Below are positions 58,546 to 64,000 of a DNA stretch of 64,000 nt, in pieces; the first letter of the stretch is position 1, and each line of letters opens with the position of its first letter. This DNA comes from Micropterix aruncella. Lineage: Eukaryota; Arthropoda; Insecta; Lepidoptera; Micropterigidae. The notes under the pieces are model-generated. The model saw only the letters and a program-made list of their open reading frames with translations. It was not told the DNA's origin and ran no database searches. The stretch spans positions 27,716,418 to 27,780,417 of the forward strand of contig OX155952.1 of the NCBI GenBank assembly GCA_944548615.1, in the 5' to 3' direction. The position numbers and the translations under genes were made by a program.

Positions 58546-59970
58546 TCACTTCATCGTATATGCAGCTACCGTAAATACGGGTGACAACGATTATCGTTTT
58601 CGGATTTCGCTTCTACAGTTAATACAATGCATCACTAGAATGCATCCAAAATCTGGCTCAAACAAATATATAAGTACATATTTAAAAAATCTAAATTTGG
58701 GGGGAACTCTGTTGGACACAAACTCCAAACAGAAATAATACGCTTGCATACTAGTAGGCAGGCGGAATTACAGAGTGCGTATAATCATTGTACCACAACT
58801 GTTTTTGTTGAGATGAAATGAGTCACACTTGAAGAATCTTTTGTTTTAAGTATCTGTTAAGTGGTAAAGAATTAGATTGCTGTTAGTAATTTGTAGCAAA
58901 ATGTCGGTTTTGTAGTTGATTATATAACGGAATAGAGCCATATATTGTAGAGTACTACAATTTTCAAGGGAGGTAAATTAAAATAGTGTAGTTCATTGAA
59001 GCTATTAAGTACGATATAATATTTGAATTTGAAATTTGAAAAATATTTATTTGCAGCTGTTGTTATAAAAAACATATACAAAAAAACAAGAACACACAGA
59101 TTAAAAATTAAAAACTGTAAATAGACAAAGACTATGAAATAAAGCTACAAACGCTGCAAATTAGGGGTATCCTCAGGATATCTCTTATCCTGGTTTTCAG
59201 GACACACCTGTTAATTATTGGTACATATATGATTTTAAAATAAAATAACCAAATCAAATAAATCAATAAAAAACCCAAATAATCATAACCAAATAAATAC
59301 AATATGTATAACGTATTATATATGGATATATTCTACTGTGTTGACGTAGACCGGCGATCGGCAATAAGTTGATCGCGATCAACTGGTCGTTTTATAAAGT
59401 TAATCTGGTCATATGAAGATTTTATAATAGGTATATTGTTGTTAAAATGTTATTAAATTAGGTGTTTTCTTATAGTCTATTTTATTGCGAGTGCTTACGA
59501 TTACCATGTTATTTATAACATTTAACGCAGTCGGGACTAAAACCGGATTATGTCCGTTACTTAATCCTTATTTGGCTGTTTACTTTTATTTTATTCCAAA
59601 AACTCCAAACAGAAAATCAATCAGATTTTCTGTCTATTCTATGCCATGCAGTTGGCACAGGTGATACAAGCCCTATCCAGTGTTTTATTACATTCAATAG
59701 TAAATAATCAATGCCAAGTAGTAATCAATGCCAAGTGGTACATCAGCAACCGCCCTGGTTGCTCTCCCGGACCTTCCAAACTGCTGGAAAATCATGGCGG
59801 AATCTGCCTACATCTACAATAGGCGTAACCCAGGTACTGGCCACGTCATGGATCTCGGTCCCTCGCCCGTATGCATATATTGAACACCAAATCACTGAAG
59901 CAAAAATGGATTGAAATCCCGTCTATTTGTCTGCTATCTGGTGCAGAGTTTATTATAGGATTATATTATA
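58546..59970. other. Gene-free stretch
   Basis: AT-rich unique sequence. 59704-59740 contains an 18-base tandem AGTAATCAATGCCAAGT duplication. A 67-codon frame at 59711 has no domain. Confidence 0.4.
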
Positions 59971-60290
59971 CATGATGAGTTTTTAATTAGTGACATCCTT
60001 AAATCAGTACGAGCAAACAAGCAACTTTTGATTAAAAAAAAAGGAAAAAACAAAAAAAAAACTTTTTTTTTCAATTTTAACAATATTAATGTTTTGAAAA
60101 ATATTATAGAGATGAGCGCTTTTCGCCATCTGGCGGTAGGTAAAATATAGCGAATATTTGCAATATTTTAGCTATGGCTAGATGGCGCAGAGCGCTCAAC
60201 GCTTGTTCAACTTCAATATATTTATTTTGTTCACTTTAAAATTTTCCAAATAAAAAAACAGTGAAGTCTGCTCGCTACTTGTCTTTAACA
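59971..60290. mobile_element. MITE-A, copy 2 (3'-truncated)
   Basis: Left end CATGATGAGTTTTTAATTAG after TA, then CATCCTTAAATCAGTACGAG and AGCAACTTTT. The central palindrome pair is GGCGGTAGGTAAAATATAGC and GCTATGGCTAGATGGCGCAG. The right inverted arm is only vaguely present (GCTCGCTACTTG), and the CAGG end is lost. Confidence 0.75.
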
Positions 60291-60344
60291 AGTTGAAACT
60301 AAAGATTCCACGGTCTGGATTAAGAGACCTTTTATATTATCATA

Positions 60345-60610
60345 ATGCATCGTCTCGCAGTGCTATTTATTCCCACCAGTAATTTTGTGGACCACAGAAA
60401 TTCAAGTGCTATTGACTTCTTTCTCTTCCCAAAAATCAAACTTGGATTTCGTGGACTTGCTTTCACAGCCCTGATGATGCCCGAAATGCTTTCGTGTCTG
60501 CTGTGGATGACATTCCCAAAGAAGTCCTCCTCGAGTGTTTTAAATGTTGATTTAGGCGACTGAACTCAATATATCTGAACTGTATATCAAAGCTGGTAGA
60601 CATTATTTAA
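60345..60610 (+). pseudogene. Mariner transposase C-terminal fossil
   Basis: The plus frame from 60345 contains SSAIDFFLFPKIKLGFRG. This matches the last catalytic-D segment of mariner-family transposases (…YSPDLAP.DFFLFPKLK…) with a few residues deleted before ID. After GLA the frame shifts (near 60456) and continues HSPDDARNAFVSAVDDIPKE, then LLECFKC, a stop at 60548-60550 where Trp is expected, and FRRLNSIYLNCI. That fits the 'W..RL..CI' terminus of the family. Earlier catalytic residues and the DNA-binding domain are absent. It lies between two MITE-A copies, but nothing shows that it mobilised them. Confidence 0.6.
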
Positions 60611-60650
60611 AAAATGTCGTTATTAAAATATAATAAAAATTATCAATATA

Positions 60651-61787
60651 CAGGGTACTTTTAATTACCCGGCATCCTTAAAAAAGGTGAATCAGTATGA
60701 GCAAAAAAGCAACTTTTGCTAAAAAATGTGGGAAAAACAAAAAAACCTTTTTTTAAAATTTAATTTTAGGGAAAAATATTATTTTTAAAAATAGTATAAA
60801 ATGCGTTGAGCACAATGCGCCATCTAGCGGTAGGCAAAATATTGCTAATATTGTTTATTAGCGATATTTTACCTACCGCTAGATAGCGTAGCGGGGTCAA
60901 ATGCTTGTCAAACTTTTATTGGTGGTGAACGGTTTCGTGCAGTTTGGGCCACAAGATCCTTGTTGTTCTCGGATCGGCTCAACTCACGATTCAGCTCCTA
61001 TTCAGAAGCCTCCTCGCCTGGAAGGCTACACCGGGTAAGACTCCCGTGTCGCAGGCCTCAGAGCTGGAGGACCGGTTTCTCCCGGCGGGACTGCATCCCG
61101 GCGCCACTGGACGGTTTGCGCACCGGTCGGCGAAGCCAATCGGCTGTGCATTCTGACTAATTTCTGAAGGGATCTGGAGACTATTGAAATATACTGTTTC
61201 CTAAGCAGCGGGGGTGGATGTTGACCTGTTGTCATGCCACTCTTGAAATGACCTTGGGCCACTCGATCCCGTGTGGCACTACGGGCAAAGAACGCGCAGG
61301 TCTACGGTAAATTCAAACTGAATTACCGCTGTAATACAACAGGTAGAGGTTGCGTAAGCGACTTCGGACCTGTAACCAGTCGGGAGGACGGAGGTATCCT
61401 GAAGATTAATTCCAGCGGGAGATATCCTGCTAAATTGGTAGTTAGGGGATGAACCTTTCGCGGTGCCTCGCCATATGGCGTCGGTCTCTAACGGGTTGCT
61501 TGTGAACTAGACAGTAGATTGTCTTGTCCCCAAGTCTTCTATACGCTCATCCCACGGCTAAAAGAACAATCTATATCGTTATATCAGCCTGGGGTGACGG
61601 GTTCGCCCGTTGTAGCTGACCCCGCCCTACTGTCAAACTTTTATTTAACAGTCAAGTTTTTTGAATTTTCAAATAAAAAAAATATGTATATTTTTGTTTT
61701 TGTTTTTTCCATTTTATTTAAATCAAAGTTGCTTACCTGCTCGTACTGATTCACCACCTTGAAGGATGCCGTTTCAAAATAACCCTG
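60651..61787. mobile_element. MITE-A, copy 3, split by a retroelement
   Basis: Flanked by TA. The left end is CAGGGTACTTTTAATTACCC, and the right end complemented is CAGGGTTATTTTGAAACGGC. The left half has the paired GCGGTAGGCAAAATATTGC and GCGATATTTTACCTACCGCT. The right half resumes at 61646 with TAACAGTCAAG and ends AAAGTTGCTTACCTGCTCGT, TGATTCACCACCTTGAAGG. Removing 60921-61645 restores a normal-length family member. Confidence 0.8.
60921..61630 (+). mobile_element. Retroelement R4 insertion with 15-bp target duplication
   Basis: TGTCAAACTTTTATT occurs immediately before (60906-60920) and after (61631-61645) this 710-base block, inside MITE-A copy 3. The insert is GC-rich and lacks TIRs or a poly-A tail. 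It shares its first third with the minus-strand fragment at 28168-28440. It ends GACGGGTTCGCCCGTTGTAG then CTGACCCCGCCCTAC. Open frames of 66-78 codons around 60944-61262 show the shared DGLRT peptide. A 15-base duplication and absence of TIRs fit target-primed insertion by a LINE or a LINE-dependent SINE. The family is not recognised. Confidence 0.7.
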
Positions 61788-62493
61788 TATACAATGTATC
61801 TCACTTCTTTTCTAGTGACCCGCGTACATTATGTTGGTTGCTATTTTAATGAATATCCTTGTAGTAGTATATTTTCGAGGAGCGATTTATTCAGGGGTAC
61901 CGGGCTTAGGTTTAGCATTCTGCGACTAAACCGCCATTCATACAGACACAACCTTCGCAAAGTTGCGCCATTGAGTCGGGCGGTTTAATGGGGGGGCCGG
62001 CAACTATAAATGATAAATAGATATTCAATTTAATAGGCGACGAAGTTGCAGGCCGCCGACTGCTTTCATAATACAAGTTTAATCTTTTATGAATATGTCC
62101 CGGCATTAAGGTGTCCCCGGGCGAACACGAGAACCACCCGGAGGGGTAGTAGGTGTGTGGGGGGGGGGGAGGGTTGAGAGGGGGCGGAGGCGTTTGAATA
62201 TTTGAAAGTGGACCGCCACTGGATTAAGTGGATCGCCCCTGAGGATGGCTTCCCGCGCCGGACGATAGTCCCACCACTAACTCCCGCCTCGTTGCCTTCG
62301 CTGCGACAAGCTACGCAACGCGACGGCGCGCTTACCTCTAACCCTAGTTAAACTGCGGTTAACCAAGACAAACTCTATCATAATAAAAAAAATGATTAAC
62401 TGTGAGTTTGACTCGTGCGCCGAGGGTTCCGACTTTTCGAAAGTGGTTTTTGAAGTGATGGTACTGCTAATGATGGTACTGCTAATGACGGTA
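61788..62493. other. Gene-free; unique GC-rich island
   Basis: 61880-62340 is GC-rich and unique, with a G-run at 62160-62170 and no coherent exon. 62455-62492 has a tandem GATGGTACTGCTAATGA duplication next to the MITE-A copy. Confidence 0.4.
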
Positions 62494-62590
62494 CATGGTG
62501 AGTTTTTAATTAGTGACGTCCTTGAATCAGTACGAGCAAACAAGCAACTTTTTATAAAAAAATAGAAAATACACAAGAAAACCTTTGTTT

Positions 62591-63037
62591 TAACACGCTT
62601 TTATTAGGTCGACTTATATGTAACTATGTAATGGAATCTAAGGTAACTAATTTAACCATCTTCCAAGGATCGTAGCGTCATGAAAATTGGCAGCTGTATG
62701 TAGTTCTGATGACAATACAATAATATGGTACTGTCGAACTGATCTGATGATGGAGTCGGAAGATATGAACTGGAACTTCATGATGGAACATCGTATCATA
62801 GCTGTGTTTGGACTTGTTAGAAAAGTCTTGGAATAAACTTTGACCAGGATTAGGTTTCAAGGTCTGATGATGAAGCCGGAAGATAGGCACTGGCATTCCA
62901 TGATGGAATATCGTATCATAGCCGTGTTTGGACTTGTTAGAAAGGTCTTGTAATGAACTTTGACCACAATTAAGTTTCAAGGTCTGATGATGAAGCCGGA
63001 TTTTTTGGTTTTTACGTGCATTTATAAAAGCGTGTTT
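62591..63037. mobile_element. Nested element with ACACGCTTTTAT ends
   Basis: The left terminus TAACACGCTTTTATTAGGTC and the right terminus TTATAAAAGCGTGTTTTTAG are imperfect inverted repeats (ACACGCTTTTAT core with one extra base). Inside are two complete and one partial 120-base direct repeat. No clear target duplication is visible in the T-rich surroundings. The style recalls small lepidopteran elements with internal minisatellites; the class is uncertain. Confidence 0.6.
62743..62999. repeat. 120-bp tandem repeat, 2.1 copies
   Basis: TCTGATGATG(G/A)AG(T/C)CGGAAGA starts at 62743, 62863 and 62983. The two full units differ at scattered sites. Because 120 is divisible by three, a minus-strand frame (62980-62678) runs through and repeats a 40-residue peptide (FHHGMPVPIFRLHHQ and FHHEVPVHIFRLHHQ). 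I regard this as a by-product. Confidence 0.85.
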
Positions 63038-63321
63038 TTAGTGTTTTTTTTAAACTATTAATTTATTATTTCAATTTCAACAATTTAATGTTTTGAAAAA
63101 TATTATGAAGAGATGAGTGCGTTGCGCTATCTGGCGGTAGGTAAAATATAACGAATATTCGCAATATTTTAGCTATTGCTAGATGGCGCAGCGCGCTCAA
63201 CGCTTGTTAAATTTCAATTTATCAGTCACAAAACCGAAAAAAAATACAAATATCAAAAGTTACTTATTTGCTCGTACCGATTAACCCACTTCAGGGATAG
63301 CACTATTAAAAAAGTCACCTG

Positions 63322-64000
63322 TATTTCTGAACGCATTTTTGAGCCAGTGTTCGAGGGACCGAGATCTTTGATACGGCCTGTATTCACAACAGTGAGTTCT
63401 CATCGTTAGTCCCTGAATAGTACAATATGTATTCCTCGTAACTTCAATCCGTATTACATGGTCAATCTACGCCAAGCAACGTAAGCATTATAAACCCTTC
63501 ACCTGTTCATATGCAACCCAACACAACACAACTCCGGTTCGCGCGCTATCGACTACTGCAGCAGTGTCTAGCGGTCACGTGGAGGCTATTTAAGTCACAA
63601 GATGCTAAATAAATCTCGACGTGCAATTTCATTAACCTGTTAGTTTATTAATCTCATTTTCCGAGGTAACTTTACATTTCAATCGCGCAGAAAGCCGCCC
63701 GCCTGGGTTAATCTCGGTATTGCGCTGAAATTTCGCAGTGCCGCCGTTGAGGGGAGGGGAGGAGTCGCAACCAAGAGGGGGCAGGTTAGTCTCCAGCAGG
63801 TCTTGGCCGGTTGCTGACCATCGCCCAAAGCCCCTTACTTAAGCCCCCCAACTAATCCACGGCGTTATTAAACCAGAGGTGTTAACTTGACCCCCGGCCC
63901 GTTAGATGGCGTGCGCGGCTAATATTACCTCCCGAACGAAGAGAGCGGGCGACACTGGCCAGTGGCAACACCGGATAGCGGAAGTGATTTGAAATATAAC
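63322..64000. other. Gene-free; unique GC-richer island to the window end
   Basis: 63620-64000 is unique and GC-richer, with TTAGTTTATTAATCTCATTT, GGGTTAATCTCGG and CCCGAACGAAGAGAGCGGGC. No coding frame is recognised. It may continue beyond the window. Confidence 0.4.

Larger units (their letters stand above)
62494..63321. mobile_element. MITE-A, copy 4, with a nested element
   Basis: TA-flanked ends CATGGTGAGTTTTTAATTAG and, complemented, CAGGTGACTTTTTTAATAGT. The right half includes GGCGGTAGGTAAAATATAAC, GCTATTGCTAGATGGCGCAG and AAGTTACTTATTTGCTCGTA. It is split in the left oligo-A zone by 62591-63037. It is closest to copy 2 by shared words (TTTTTAATTAGTGAC, GTACGAGCAAACAAGCAAC). Confidence 0.75.

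Noticed and set aside
61600..61630. B-box-like GGGTTCGCCC at the R4 end
   Set aside because: No A box upstream at tRNA spacing; part of the R4 3' end.
62678..62980. Repeat-containing protein of 100 codons on the minus strand
   Set aside because: The frame is a consequence of the 120-base period inside a mobile element; no start or flanking gene structure.

Overview
The window looks like nuclear DNA of a moth or butterfly. The signs are AT-rich unique sequence, Helitron ends of the CTAG|T type, CR1-like LINE tails with the AATAAGCTCGCCTTTTT motif followed by (ATT)n, many TA- and TWA-flanked MITEs, and no bacterial or phage architecture. This assignment is inference from repeat style, not from a marker gene. 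I could not support any intact host protein-coding gene. The long open frames are either simple-repeat translations, both-strand shadows or remains of mobile elements. The most economical reading is a large intergenic or intronic interval.

Layout: 0.7-1.1 kb holds the C-terminal end of a LINE reverse transcriptase on the minus strand. 3.2-3.5 kb has a Helitron end and a C-rich fragment of repeat family E5. 7.3-8.5 kb has a CR1-like 3' end and a small pogo-like MITE. 8.8-15.5 kb has three E5 copies, one on the minus strand and one carrying a nested 5'-truncated LINE, plus an RTE-type C-terminus and a full-length-looking Helitron. 17.2 kb has a foldback element with perfect 71-bp arms. 20.6-21.5 kb has a second CR1-like fossil and a perfect triplication of 76 bp. 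23-24.2 kb is a 1.2-kb pogo/Tigger-like element with a dead C-terminal zinc finger. 28-31.5 kb holds dispersed repeats. 32.7-33.3 kb is a CpG-rich island, the best promoter or first-exon candidate. 33.4-34.2 kb has a PIF/Harbinger-type MITE, a CR1 tail and a dispersed repeat. 37-44 kb contains a second foldback copy, microsatellites, a tRNA-like SINE head, Helitron and dispersed-repeat copies, and the first MITE-A copy. 45.4-46.8 kb has a direct duplication with a PIF-type MITE between its copies. 49.7-51 kb has inverted second copies of two repeats seen near 40.5 and 29 kb. 55-57.3 kb has another pogo-like MITE and another E5 copy. 60-63.3 kb is a nest of three MITE-A copies with a mariner transposase fossil, a retroelement insertion flanked by a 15-bp target duplication, and a TIR element with a 120-bp tandem repeat.

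Between these lie GC-richer unique islands (for example 20.1-20.4, 34.2-34.6, 45.0-45.4, 47.7-48.4 and 63.6-64.0 kb). They read like conserved non-coding or regulatory DNA but need cross-species alignment to prove. No genes acting together, CRISPR array, operon or intact functional tRNA is visible. The most informative content is the element-by-element record of insertions, deletions and duplications.
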